A stretch of 64,000 bases of DNA from NCBI GenBank assembly GCA_963778385.1, contig CAVZUA010000035.1, positions 244,132-308,131 on the forward strand. Direction: 5' to 3'. This document shows positions 30,447 through 41,602 of the stretch, in pieces. Under the pieces are notes generated by a model. The model was not told where the DNA came from and made no database searches. It was given only the letters and a program-made list of their open reading frames with translations. Both the position numbers and the translations under genes were made by a program. Every line of letters begins with the position of its first letter. Positions within the stretch are counted from its first letter, which is position 1. This stretch comes from DATARH01 sp963778385 (lineage in GTDB: Bacteria > Pseudomonadota > Alphaproteobacteria > ATCC43930 > CGMCC-115725).

Positions 30447-32556
30447 CTAACCCCACATGCCGCGTAATCGCGCCCCGATATCAACCCTCACCACCGGCTG
30501 CCGCACCGGCGCGTCGCCAGCCGCTTCGGGGGTTGCTGCGGGACGCCGGGTGAACAGCGGCAGGATGTCGTCGGGCAGGAACCGCGAGCGTGGGGCGATC
30601 GTGTGGCCACTGCCAAAGCGATGCTGGTGAGCGCGGAAGAACCGTAGCGGCTGAACCAGATGCAGATGCTGCTTGGCACGGGTCATGGCGACATAAAGCA
30701 GGCGGCGCTCTTCGTCGATCTGCGCCGGCATTGCCGGTGGCCATATCCGAAGGGATGCAGCCATCGACGAGGTTCAGCACATAGACGGCGTCCCATTCCT
30801 GCCCCTTGGCCGAATGGATCGTCGACAGGATCAGGTAGTCTTCATCGAGTTCGGGGCGGCCGGCGTCGGCGCCGGTCGCATCGGGCGGATCAAGCGTCAC
30901 TTCGGAGAGGAAGCGTTCGCGGTTTGGGTAACCCATGGCGATCTGTTCGAGCTGGTCGAGGTCTCCGGCGCGTGAGGTCGCGTAATCGTAGAGCCGTTCA
31001 AGATGTGGCTGATACCACGTCCGTACCAGACCAATTTGCCCGGCCCAAGCGGTCTTGGCGTCGCGTAGACGCCGCAGCATGCGGCAGAGCCCCGGCCAGG
31101 ACAGAACCGCCGCATCCGGGGGTGTGAAACCGGCAAGCTCTGCCAGGTTGAACCCGTGCTCGCCGAGATGCGCCATCGCCTTCTTTGCGTTTGCCGGCCC
31201 GATCCCCGGCAGCAATTGCAGAACGCGAAAACCGGCGAGGGCGTCTCGCGGGTTTTCTGCCCAGCGCAGGACCGCCAGCAGGTCCTTGATATGAGCGGCC
31301 TCGATAAACTTCAGTCCGCCATATTTGATAAACGGGATGTTACGGCCCGCCAGCTCGATCTCCAGCCGTGCGCTGTGGTGTGATGTGCGGAACAAGACGG
31401 CTTGGTGGCGTAGATCGACCCCGGCCTCGCGGTGCTCCAAGACCTGGTCGGCGACATAGACTGCCTGCGCTTCTTCGTCCTCGACGGTTACCAACTGGGG
31501 CAGTTCGTGAGACGGCTTTGACGAGGTCAGTGTCTTGGAGAAGCCTTCTCTGGCTTGAGCAATTACCGCATTGGCAGCGTCGAGAATTGGCTGGGTCGAA
31601 CGATAGTTGTGTTCGAGGGAAATGACAGCCGCCCGCGGTGAGAACTGGTCAGGAAAATCGAGGATGTTTCGCACCGTCGCGGCACGAAAGGCATAGATCG
31701 ATTGGGCATCATCGCCGACCACGGTGAGCCCGGTACCATCAGGCGACAGCGCAAGCAGGATCGCCGCTTGCAGCCGGTTCGTGTCCTGATACTCGTCAAC
31801 CAGGATGTGGTCGAATTCCGCGCGCATCTGCTTGGCGATGCCCGGTATCTCGACGGCCTCGCGCCAATAGAGCAGCAGATCATCGTAATCGAGTACGCTG
31901 TCACGCTGCTTGGCCGCCACATAAGCGGCGAAGAGGCGCTTCAGTTCGCCTTCCCACTCGTCGCACCACGGATAGGACTCAGCCAGCGTCTCCTCAAGTG
32001 GGCAGCCGGCATTAACCGTGTAGGAGTAGATCGCCAGACATGTGCCCTTCTTCGGGAACCGCGATCGGGTGCAGGCGAGGCCGAGATCACTGCGGACCAG
32101 GTCCATCAGATCGGCGCTGTCGGTACGATCCAGCACGGTGAACGCGCGATCGAGCGACAGAGCGGTGGCGTGCCGGCGCAACAACCGGTTGCCGATTGAA
32201 TGAAATGTGCCCGACCACGGCAGCAGCGCGCCCTCAGCACCACCGACCGCATGACTGCGTCGACTAGCAGCGAGGATCTGTTGGGCGCGCCGGGTCATCT
32301 CGAGAGCGGCGCGGCGGGTAAACGTCAACAGCAACAATCGGCGCGGGTCGGCGCCTCCCAGGATCAGCCGTGCCACCCGGTGCGCCAACGTCTTGGTTTT
32401 GCCGGTGCCGGCCCCTGCCGCGATCAACAGCGGTGGCACCGGGCCTCCATCTGCACCGATGCCAAAAGTAGCAGCACTACGCTGCGCTGGGTTCAGCCCC
32501 TCCAGGAGCGCGTCGATGGCCGGCGCAGCACCGGCAGCGTTCCGTTTCTGTTCCAC
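30447..32556 (-). pseudogene. UvrD/Rep-family SF1A DNA helicase, frameshifted near the 3' end
   Basis: 3'-5' helicase of about 700 residues. LLIAAGAGTGKTKTLAHRVA is Walker A, LLLLTFTRRAALEMTRRA motif Ia, FDHILVDEYQDTN motif II, VVGDDAQSIYAFRAA motif III, VISLEHNYRSTQPI motif IV and LSTIHSAKGQEWDAVYVLNL motif V. Motif VI (EERRLLYVAMTRAKQHLHL) is in another frame after one extra G near 30725. The start is taken as GTG 32556 (MEQKRNAAGAAP). Co-transcribed with the RecD2-like gene. Without motif VI the product would be inactive, so the indel is either a recent loss or an error. Confidence 0.85.
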
Positions 32557-32888
32557 AGGAATTCGATAACATCGCCGGGTCGTTGGCGCAATCCGGGCAG
32601 GTATCGATAGGCAAAATCGTCAGTGCCCGTCATCACCGACCGTAATACGGCCGGTTGTCGGCACGAATCACCAGACGCGCCGAGCTCCTCCCTGATCGAG
32701 ATGCACATCGATGGGCGAGCGAGCGATTGGCGTAAAATTTGATTGTGGCAAGTGAACGCCCAATCTTCCACTGATCTGCAACGGTCGGCGCTGTGGTATC
32801 GAGCTTGCCCCAAGCATAGGCACGCGGTCGACACCGCCGCACCGGCGACGCTTGCGGGGAAGGCTCACGGCACATAGGTGACGCAAGC
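32557..32888. promoter_or_regulatory. Divergent intergenic region between uvrD-like and malQ
   Basis: About 330 bases separating the divergent helicase pair and malQ; promoters for both should lie here. TAGGTGACGC is the only weak ribosome-site candidate before malQ. No operator or RNA structure stands out. Confidence 0.35.
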
Positions 32889-34415
32889 ATGAGCGATACC
32901 GTCCAGCAGACATTTCCGTCGATCCCTGCTCGGGGCTCCGGCGTGTTGTTGCACGTTACCTCGTTACCATCTCCTCACGGGATAGGTGATGTCGGCCCCG
33001 CTGCCATAGCATGGGTTGATCGACTGTACGAGGCAGGCCAGAGATGGTGGCAATTGCTTCCGCTTGGTCCCACCGGATACGGCAATTCCCCTTACCAGCT
33101 TCTGTCCTCGTTCGCCGGTAATGAACTCCTGATCAGCCCGGACGGACTTATTGAGGACGGCCTACTGCAGGCAAGTGACTGCGAGGCGAACGCCTTCCCG
33201 TCAACAGCGATAGATTACAATACCGTCATTCCATATAAACGACGCCTTCTTCTCAAGGCGTGGAACGTATTTCGGAGCGGAAATTACGCGGATTTGCGTT
33301 CTTCTTTTGAACAGTTCTGCGAAGAAAATCGCGGCTGGCTTGACGATTATGCGTTATTTCGGGCGCTCAAAGCTCGTCATAACGGTGAGCATTATCTCAA
33401 ATGGCCGCAAGAATTGGTCCGACGTGTCCCCGCGGCGCTGGTTGAGGCACAACGAGCCTTGGGCGATCATATCGACCAGGTTCGGTTTGCCCAATTTCTG
33501 GCCTTCCACCAAGCAGCGCGCTTGAGAGACTACGCTCGTTCGAAAGGTGTCCGGCTCATCGGCGATCTCCCGTTCTTTGTTTCTCCGGACAGTAGTGACG
33601 TGTGGAGCAACCCGGAGCTGTTTCTGCTCGACGAGCATCATCAACCGCGGTTTGTCGCTGGCGTCCCCCCGGACTACTTCAGCGCCGACGGACAACTCTG
33701 GGGTAACCCGGTTTACGATTGGGACGCCCTGCATCAGACCGGCTACGCATGGTGGCTGAGCCGGCTTCGTGCACGTCTAGCCTACGTGGACGTCGTCCGC
33801 CTGGATCACTTCCGCGCGTTTGCCGCGGCGTGGCACGTTCCTGCTGGTATGACGACGGCGCAGAAAGGCGAATGGAAGCAAGGCCCGGGCTCCACGTTCT
33901 TCCAAGCCGCTCAGGCCGAGTTGGGCACGCTTCCATTTATCGCCGAGGATTTAGGACTGATCACGCCCGATGTCAGCGCGCTACGGGAGGAGTTTCATCT
34001 GCCTGGAATGCGCGTGCTCCAATTCGCCTTCGATGGCAATCCCGCTAACCCCCACCTGCCGAAGAATTATGCCACCAATACTGTCGCCTACACGGGGACC
34101 CACGACAACTCGACAACGCGAGGCTGGTATGAAGCACTCTCGGACCAGTCAAAACAACACATGTGGGCGTACCTGAACCGCGCGCCGGGAGAGACCGCTG
34201 AGGTCGCCGCGTCGCTGATTGAGGTGGCATGGTCATCCGCGGCTGCGTTGGCCATGGTTCCGTTACAGGACTTGCTCAATCTGGGCGATGAGGCGCGAAT
34301 GAACGTGCCCGGGCGGAGCGACGGAAACTGGGGTTGGAGATGTACAGACGACATGCTGACCCCAGCGGCCTTCCAATGGCTCTGCGACCTGACGAGAGCC
34401 GTCCATCGTTCTTGA
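32889..34415 (+). CDS. malQ: 4-alpha-glucanotransferase (amylomaltase)
   Basis: GH77 enzyme that transfers maltodextrin segments between alpha-1,4-glucans in cytoplasmic glycogen/maltose metabolism. 508 residues is the usual bacterial length. RGSGVLLHVTSLPSPHGIGD is the family N-terminus, LPLGPTGYGNSPYQ the substrate loop, VDVVRLDHFRAFAAAW holds the nucleophile Asp, LPFIAEDLGLITPDV the acid/base Glu, and AYTGTHDNSTTRGW the third carboxylate. No glg or mal genes adjoin it. A GNAT acetyltransferase gene follows by 65 bases. Confidence 0.95.
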   Translation: MSDTVQQTFPSIPARGSGVLLHVTSLPSPHGIGDVGPAAIAWVDRLYEAGQRWWQLLPLGPTGYGNSPYQLLSSFAGNELLISPDGLIEDGLLQASDCEANAFPSTAIDYNTVIPYKRRLLLKAWNVFRSGNYADLRSSFEQFCEENRGWLDDYALFRALKARHNGEHYLKWPQELVRRVPAALVEAQRALGDHIDQVRFAQFLAFHQAARLRDYARSKGVRLIGDLPFFVSPDSSDVWSNPELFLLDEHHQPRFVAGVPPDYFSADGQLWGNPVYDWDALHQTGYAWWLSRLRARLAYVDVVRLDHFRAFAAAWHVPAGMTTAQKGEWKQGPGSTFFQAAQAELGTLPFIAEDLGLITPDVSALREEFHLPGMRVLQFAFDGNPANPHLPKNYATNTVAYTGTHDNSTTRGWYEALSDQSKQHMWAYLNRAPGETAEVAASLIEVAWSSAAALAMVPLQDLLNLGDEARMNVPGRSDGNWGWRCTDDMLTPAAFQWLCDLTRAVHRS

Positions 34416-34480
34416 GCCGATCAAGCTGTTATCGCATCCGACTGCTCCTATCGAGCGCTGAACCTCGGGATAACGAACCG

Positions 34481-35032
34481 ATGCTCTTCGAAAATCTAGA
34501 AGGAACGGCAACGACGCGCGACGGCACCTCGATCGCGCTGCGCCCCATAGGAGCGGATGACGAACCTCTGCTGCAGGACCTGTTTGCTCATCTGAGCCCG
34601 GAGGATGTACGTCTGCGGTTCTTCGCGCCGCTACGTGAACTGAGCCGTACGCTCGCTGACCGCCTGTTAAACCTCGACTATCGGCGGGAGATGGCCCTCA
34701 TTGCACAGCATAACGGCGCAATCCTGGGGGCAGCCAGCTATTTCGTCGAACCGCACGCGAGGAGCGCAGAGTTTGCAGTCACGGTGCGCAGTGACTGGCA
34801 TGGCCGGGAGGTCGGCTACCTTCTACTGACCCGGCTGATCGAAGTCGCGCAACAGGCCGGCCTCGATGAGCTGTCTGGGCTGGTGCTGCGTGAGAACAAG
34901 CCGATGCTCGAAATGTGCCAGGACCTTGGCTTCGCGATTGCGCAAGAGCCGAATGAAGTCACAGTGCTCCGTGTTCGGAAGTTGCTGGCCGCGACGGACG
35001 ACGCTGATCAACGACCAGAATGCTCACCATGA
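34481..35032 (+). CDS. GNAT-family N-acetyltransferase
   Basis: 183 residues with a GNAT fold: ALRPIGADDEPLLQDLFAHL, then LSPEDVRLRFFAPLRELS, the pattern of the acetyltransferase domain of Pat/AcuA-type protein acetyltransferases; AEFAVTVRSDWHGREVGYLL is motif A, with the acetyl-CoA loop Q/RxxGxG/A appearing as RSDWHGREVG. ATG 34481 follows AACCTCGGGATAACGAACCG; the ribosome site is weak. Downstream of malQ in the same direction. Target, protein lysine or small molecule, unknown. Confidence 0.85.
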   Translation: MLFENLEGTATTRDGTSIALRPIGADDEPLLQDLFAHLSPEDVRLRFFAPLRELSRTLADRLLNLDYRREMALIAQHNGAILGAASYFVEPHARSAEFAVTVRSDWHGREVGYLLLTRLIEVAQQAGLDELSGLVLRENKPMLEMCQDLGFAIAQEPNEVTVLRVRKLLAATDDADQRPECSP

Positions 35033-35382
35033 CGCTTGCCGACGCAGCCCCGATGCCGAGCCATGTCTTTCGCAACGAGAAAAAACGGATCAACCATCGC
35101 TGGATGCACGCGGACTAACTACGCGGACAATTCTCGGCTACGCAGTGACCATTACGCCTTCCAACGAGATCTGCCGGGATCGTACCGGGAGCACCCGCCG
35201 CCACTGGACGGCTTTTTAGCGGACACCCCTGATGTGCTGAATGGTGTTATACCGACCTGAGTTGACGCTGACTCGGGTTGGTTTCGTGAAAGGCCCTGCT
35301 TGGCGTCAGGTTCGTCTTATTTCCCAAGCGTTATCGTTCCCAGATCTTGTTAAACGCCAGCAGAAGATGAAAGGGGGACCGA
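35033..35382. other. Intergenic region
   Basis: No supported gene. Its right end supplies the promoter zone of the following basic protein; AGATGAAAGGGGGACCGA gives a strong AAGGGGG ribosome site. Confidence 0.35.
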
Positions 35383-35841
35383 ATGGCAAAAACTGCGCTG
35401 ACCCTACTGCAGGACCAAATCGAGGCTATCCGCGCCGAGGCGTACACCGCTGGCTACGCCGCCGCGATGCAAACGGTCCGCGACTTCGCCGCACGTCCTG
35501 CGGCGGCCGTTGCTGCGCCCGCCCGCCAGCCGCGCCGAACAAAAACCGCCTCAGCCGTGCAGCGCCGCGGGCGCCGACCGGCTGAGGCTAGTGCCGCGCC
35601 GCGCTCTACCGGACGCCAGCCGCGGCGCGGTAACAACGCGCAGCTGATCGCCGAGGTGCTGAAGGCGATGCCATCCAGCAGCGGCCGCCCGGCCGACATC
35701 CGCAAGGCACTGCAAAGCAAGAAGGGGGTGTCGATAGCATACACCTCGCTTCGCCATGGCTTGAACCAGTTGGCCAGCCGCAAGGAAGTCGAAGCCTCGG
35801 CCGATGGCAAGTCTTGGCGCTACGTGGGCGCGCCTTCTTAG
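35383..35841 (+). CDS. Basic protein with a putative C-terminal winged-helix DNA-binding domain
   Basis: 152 residues in three parts: an N-terminal helix (TLLQDQIEAIRAEAYTAGYA), a long Arg/Pro/Ala-rich linker (about 45-85, with RQPRRTKTA and RRGRRPAEA), and a C-terminal domain NAQLIAEVLKAMPSSSGRPA, DIRKALQSKKGVSIAYTSLR, HGLNQLASRKEVEASADG that looks like a winged helix. The layout suggests a histone-like or nucleoid-associated role. AAGGGGG precedes the ATG. Alone on its transcript, next to insertion-sequence debris. Function is inference. Confidence 0.7.
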   Translation: MAKTALTLLQDQIEAIRAEAYTAGYAAAMQTVRDFAARPAAAVAAPARQPRRTKTASAVQRRGRRPAEASAAPRSTGRQPRRGNNAQLIAEVLKAMPSSSGRPADIRKALQSKKGVSIAYTSLRHGLNQLASRKEVEASADGKSWRYVGAPS

Positions 35842-36065
35842 CGTCCGGCTGCCGCCAGGCCTGCGTGAACGCTCATCCGTGTGATCCACTGGTCGCGCAC
35901 CGGGTACGGCCGCCGCACGGGGGCTGATCTATGCCGGACAGGTGGTCCGGTAACGGAGCGTTTGAGCTGTAGAACGCCGCCGGAGATTCAAGATCTCCGC
36001 CGTACGCGCCGCCATCGAGGCCAAAGGGAGCGCAGCTCTTTCTGCTGCCGCCCGAAGCGATGAGT
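35842..36065. other. Intergenic region upstream of IS110 remnant
   Basis: No gene. The right part may be the old left end of the IS110 element. Confidence 0.3.
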
Positions 36066-36360
36066 GATGGATGCCCGATGGTTCGTCGGCATCGATTGGG
36101 CGAGCGAGTCCACCAGGTCTGCCTGATCGACGCAGGCGGTAAGATTGTCGGCGAGCGCGCCTGTGCACATGGCGGGGCCGGGTTCGTCGGGATGTGTACC
36201 TGGCTATTGGTGACGACGCGAGCCAAGCCAGCGGTCATCTCGGTGGACATCGAGGTGTCACGCGGCCCGATCGTCGAGACGCTGCTAGAACGCGTTTTAT
36301 GGTCTATAGAGGTTAACCCAAAGCAACTCGACCGCCGACGGCGACTAAGCAGGATTCTCA
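36066..36360 (+). pseudogene. IS110-family transposase, N-terminal remnant
   Basis: MDARWFVGIDWASEST is the start of the RuvC-like DEDD domain of an IS110-family recombinase; after a frame slip near 36108 the next frame reads HQVCLIDAGGKIVGERACAH and IEVSRGPIVETLLER, then NPKQLDRRRRL. Homology ends at about 36350, where the IS630 element begins. About 95 of 400 residues remain. Confidence 0.65.
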
Positions 36361-36405
36361 CGGTCGGTCCACATATGGCAGAATCTGGGAACGGAACTAC
36401 CGTAT

Positions 36406-37469
36406 GTGGGGGGCGAGATGCCGGGGCGGTCACAGACTGAGGCAACACCGCAGCAGCGCGAGGAGTTGCGTGGGCTGGCAGGGTCATTGGATCGAGAGGA
36501 AGCCGATCGGGCGCGCGCGATCCTTCTGTCACTGGAAGGTTGGACCGGCGAGCGGATCGCGTTGGCCTTTTGCGTGCAGCCTGACAGCGTGCGGCATTGG
36601 CGCTGGATATTTGGCCGCGATGGGGTTGCCGGATTACGCGCCCGCAAGGCGGCAGGGCCCGATCCGGTGAAGGCGCGGGCCGCCTTATCGGTGATCGAGA
36701 CGGTCCTGGCGCCAGGGGTATCGAACCGACCGAACTGGACATTGCCCCGCTTGCAAGACGAGATCGAAAGACAAACCGGGCAACGTATTTCGAAATCGCG
36801 GCTCAGCGTGGTGATGCGTAAAAAAGGGGTTTCGGCTGGCGCCGGCCGCGCCACACGTTGAAGGGGCGACAGGATGGCGATGCGGTCGACCGCGCCGGCT
36901 TGCGCCTGCGTCTGCTGAAGCAACAAGCCGAGGCCGGCGATATCACTTTGCTGTTTGGCGACGAGTTGGAGGCCCTTACCCATCCCTACCTCGCTCGCGC
37001 TTGGGCCAAGCGGGGAAGCGACCTGCGGATCGAGGCGCCGGGGCAGGCCCGCAAACGAGCGATGATTGGTGCCTTCGATTTCGCCGCGCGCAAGCTGATC
37101 GTCAGTACCAGCGCGACCAAGCGCAGCAGCGACTTCATCAGCTTCCTGGGTCGCCTCGACGCGATCTACGGGGCCGTTGTGCAAAACCAACCCTTCGTTC
37201 TCGTTCTCGACAACGGTCCCGTTCATACCAGTAAAGCCTCGCAGGCTGCCTTGGCTGCCCGGCCCTGGCTCACCGTCGAATGGTTGCCGAAATATGCTCC
37301 GGAACTGAATGACATTGAGCGAGCCTGGCGTGATCTGAAGCGTCACTTCCTGGCTCATCAGACGTTCACCGACACCGATCATCTCGACCGTGCCATCCAT
37401 AACGCCGTCAACGACATGAACGTCGAGCGCCAACCGCTATCGTGTACCAACCGCAGAATCGCTGCTTAG
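36406..37469 (+). mobile_element. IS630-family transposase in two overlapping frames (-1 frameshift)
   Basis: The upstream frame (36406-36861) carries the HTH part: RARAILLSLEGWTGERIALA, WRWIFGRDGVAGLRARKA and LPRLQDEIERQTGQRISKSR. The downstream frame (36858-37469) carries the DDE catalytic domain: ITLLFGDELEAL, FVLVLDNGPVHTSKAS and YAPELNDIERAWRDLKRHF. At 36819-36828 the run AAAAAAGGGG lies where a -1 slip would join KKGFRWRRPRHTLKGRQ, so a fusion of about 350 residues is expected, as in IS630 members using A6G slippage. The ends could not be fixed; the element follows an IS110 remnant. Confidence 0.8.
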
Positions 37470-37737
37470 GTCGCACGAACGCCGGCGTCCTCTGCCGAGG
37501 CTCGTTGCCCCGGCGCTCCGAATAGTTCGCGGGTGACCTCCGAAAAGCTGTCGGGCTCAATTGATGGGCGCGACGAAGGGGCTTAAGGTGACGCTGTTCC
37601 CACGGGCAGCGCGCGATCCAAGTCAATACGATCATCCAAAAAACCCGTGCGTACTGTGCATGCCGCTGCCGGCCGGCGCAGACCGAGGCGCTGACTATCG
37701 CAATAGGTCGCTTCGGTTTCGTTCTAAAGGAACCAGC
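37470..37737. other. Intergenic region after the IS630 element
   Basis: Contains the presumed right end of the IS and the upstream region of the DUF502 gene. CTAAAGGAACCAGC provides the ribosome site of the latter. Confidence 0.3.
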
Positions 37738-38433
37738 ATGCGGGCCGGAACCCGCCTAGGAGGGAGGCGTTCCGTGAAAGACTTCTTGAAAACGACGATC
37801 GTCGGCGGGGTCTTATTTCTGCTGCCCCTTGGTCTCGTCCTGTTGATCCTGGGTTACGCGTTGCGGCTGGCGACCAGCATCGCTCAACCGATTTCAAAGG
37901 CACTTCATCTGGACCAACTAGGTGACGTCGCCGGCATCGGAATTACAACACTTGTTGGAGGGCTGTTGTTGGTCCTCGTCTCCTTTGCTGCCGGGCTTGT
38001 TGCGCGCACGTCTATTGGCGGACGGATCTCCACTTGGTTTGAGGGCTCGCTGCTCAGCGCGCTTCCGCAGTACCAGATGCTGAAGAGCATGACCGAAGGT
38101 CTGGCGCAGATCGAAGCCGACACCGGTATAAGGCCGGCACTCATCAGCATCGAGGACGGCTGGCAGATCGGATACATTCTTGAGGTGCTCGAAAACGGTT
38201 GGCTGGCGGTATTTCTGCCGCAAGCGCCCACCCCGATGTCCGGCAACGTAATGTACCTCGAGGCCGACCGGGTCAGGCCGTTGGGCATTACAATGGTGCA
38301 GGCTATGACCATTGTGAAGCGTCTCGGTGTCGGGTCTGGACAGGCCCTTCACGGTGTGGATCTGACCCTTCCCGAGGACGCGTCTAATCCCTCCGTTCAA
38401 CCTGTTCTCCCCGAGCGCACGCCGGCGAGATGA
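37738..38433 (+). CDS. DUF502 family inner-membrane protein
   Basis: 231 residues. FLKTTIVGGVLFLLPLGLVL, then LILGYAL, forms the first membrane segment and GIGITTLVGGLLLVLVSFAA the second, with the cytoplasmic or peripheral rest holding TWFEGSLLSALPQYQMLKSM, a DUF502 signature, and FLPQAPTPMSGNVMYLEADR. ATG 37738 has AAGGAA upstream; GTG 37774 (VKDFLKTT) is an alternative. Function of the family is unknown. It precedes a small gene and groESL in the same direction. Confidence 0.85.
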   Translation: MRAGTRLGGRRSVKDFLKTTIVGGVLFLLPLGLVLLILGYALRLATSIAQPISKALHLDQLGDVAGIGITTLVGGLLLVLVSFAAGLVARTSIGGRISTWFEGSLLSALPQYQMLKSMTEGLAQIEADTGIRPALISIEDGWQIGYILEVLENGWLAVFLPQAPTPMSGNVMYLEADRVRPLGITMVQAMTIVKRLGVGSGQALHGVDLTLPEDASNPSVQPVLPERTPAR

Positions 38434-38695
38434 GGCGGACAGGATGGCACAGAACGAGTTCACCAAGGATGGGCGTCGGGTCAGCCGCAGCTCCATTCGG
38501 CGTTCTTCGGCGGGCACCGAGATCGCCGGCGCCTTCACCATACACCGCCGTGTTCCAGGCCGCTGATGTACCGCTGGCCGAGCCGGAAAGCGCGGAACGC
38601 TCTTGGGTCAAGCCCTTCTCCTGCCTGACCTGTTTGACGTTGCGGCCGACCAGCTAGCATTGAGTTGCCCAAGCTCCCTCACCAGCTACCACCGT
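38434..38695. other. Short intergenic region
   Basis: No supported gene; open frames here are shadow-like. Confidence 0.3.
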
Positions 38696-38956
38696 ATGCA
38701 TGCGACGGAAGAGCTGATCCGCAACGTTGCACAGTGGGCCACCGAGGTTGGTATGCGTGCTGCGCAGTTGCCTTCGAAGCCGGCCCGAGCCGCTTTTCTT
38801 GCCGAACGACATCACGAGATTATGGAAGAGGCGCGTCGATCGGGCATGAGCGAACGCGACGCGTTGATTTTGGCCAATTCGTGCGCTGAGGGCGCGGAAA
38901 AAATAATGCGTGAGCTGTTAGCTCGCGGCATGCCGATGCCGGAAGGGCGAGCATAG
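38696..38956 (+). CDS. Small helical hypothetical protein
   Basis: An 86-residue protein: MHATEELIRNVAQWATEVGM, then AFLAERHHEIMEEARRSGMS and ALILANSCAEGAEKIMREL. Almost wholly helical, soluble, one cysteine. ATG 38696 chosen for the compact product; no strong ribosome site. It ends about 60 bases before the groESL promoter, so it is probably a separate unit. Function unknown. Confidence 0.6.
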   Translation: MHATEELIRNVAQWATEVGMRAAQLPSKPARAAFLAERHHEIMEEARRSGMSERDALILANSCAEGAEKIMRELLARGMPMPEGRA

Positions 38957-39013
38957 CGCTTCGACGCGGGTCTTCTCTGGCGGAGTCCGATCCCGATTTG
39001 GCTTTGCCCGCGG

Positions 39014-39042
39014 TTGACAAACACTGGCTCAAAAGGTATTTC
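39014..39042 (+). promoter_or_regulatory. groESL sigma-70-type promoter
   Basis: TTGACA at 39014-39019 and TATTTC at 39037-39042 are separated by 17 bases, a good housekeeping promoter. It ends 2 bases before the CIRCE operator and 64 bases before groES. Confidence 0.7.
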
Positions 39043-39043
39043 G

Positions 39044-39070
39044 CCAGCACTCTAGCCCCTAGAGTGCTAA
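39044..39070 (+). promoter_or_regulatory. CIRCE operator (HrcA site)
   Basis: CCAGCACTC (39044-39052), nine bases, then GAGTGCTAA (39062-39070). This matches the consensus TTAGCACTC-N9-GAGTGCTAA in all but the first two bases. It lies at the transcription start of groESL, so heat-shock control by HrcA repression is expected; hrcA itself is not in the window. Confidence 0.9.
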
Positions 39071-39105
39071 ATCGCATCGATCGTTTAACAGTCAGGAGGT
39101 GTTCC

Positions 39106-39393
39106 ATGGCATTTCGGCCATTGCACGATCGCGTGGTGATCCAGCGCGTGGAGGAGGAGGAAAAGACAAAAGGTGGGATCATCATCCCCGATACCGCCAA
39201 GGAAAAACCGATGGAGGGGAAGGTTATCGCCGTCGGGCCGGGCGCGCGCGGCGAGGATGGCAAGATCCACCCGCTCGACGTCAAGAAGGGCGACCGGGTG
39301 CTGTTCGGCAAATGGTCGGGGACCGAGGTCAAGCTCGACGGCGAAGAGCTGATCATCATGAAAGAGTCCGACCTCATGGGCGTCATCGCCTGA
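39106..39393 (+). CDS. groES: Co-chaperonin GroES
   Basis: Heptameric lid of the GroEL chamber, 95 residues. MAFRPLHDRVVIQRVEEEEK, GGIIIPDTAKEKPMEGKVIA (mobile loop GGIIIPDTA), VKKGDRVLFGKWSGTEVKLD. TCAGGAGGTG precedes ATG 39106. First gene of a CIRCE-controlled operon, 23 bases before groEL. Confidence 0.97.
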   Translation: MAFRPLHDRVVIQRVEEEEKTKGGIIIPDTAKEKPMEGKVIAVGPGARGEDGKIHPLDVKKGDRVLFGKWSGTEVKLDGEELIIMKESDLMGVIA

Positions 39394-39416
39394 CCGCGAA
39401 CTGAAGGGATACGAAA

Positions 39417-41063
<1,647 letters not shown>

Positions 41064-41083
41064 ACTCGCACAATTTCACGAAG

Positions 41084-41120
41084 CCGCCCGCCCGCGTCAA
41101 ACCGCAGGCGGGCGGTTTTC
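41084..41120 (+). terminator. Rho-independent terminator of groESL
   Basis: CCGCCCGCC (41084-41092) pairs with GGCGGGCGG (41107-41115), a 9-base GC stem with a 14-base loop, followed by TTTTC. It lies 20 bases after the groEL stop. Confidence 0.85.
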
Positions 41121-41602
41121 TTCAAGTGTGGGCCGTGGCTGCAAGAGGTTGGCCCTAGAGCGGGTCGTCGGCGCTGAGATGCTGGGCTTCCGGCGCCGGC
41201 GTCACCGAGTCCAGGGGCGGCATCGGCTCCTGGCTCAGCTTCTATACGAGGAGCGCCAGCACCAGAGCCTGGTTGCATGCCACGCCAAGCCTGCGAAACA
41301 GAATGCCTGTGTGGATATGGGGACGATCGGCTTCGCCGAGCGGCCGCGCCTTCGCCCACATCCCCACCGGCACAGCCGCAACCGCGGGATTGAATATTGA
41401 CGACCAGGCAGACACAAGCGATGCCATGACTGTCGCGCCAGGCGCGATCGGAGCCGGTATCAAAATCGGCCGGGCTACACCTCACAAGACGGCTCCGGCT
41501 GTCTCTCGATCAGGGTTCAGCTCAACCTTCAGATCGTGCTGATGACTGATGACGCAGGTTATGGGGTGATCAGAACGAACACCGCTTAACTAAAACGAGC
41601 GA
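41121..41602. other. Intergenic region between groEL and bactofilin
   Basis: About 480 bases without a supported gene. Open frames on both strands have shadow-like composition; no RNA signal noticed. Confidence 0.35.
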
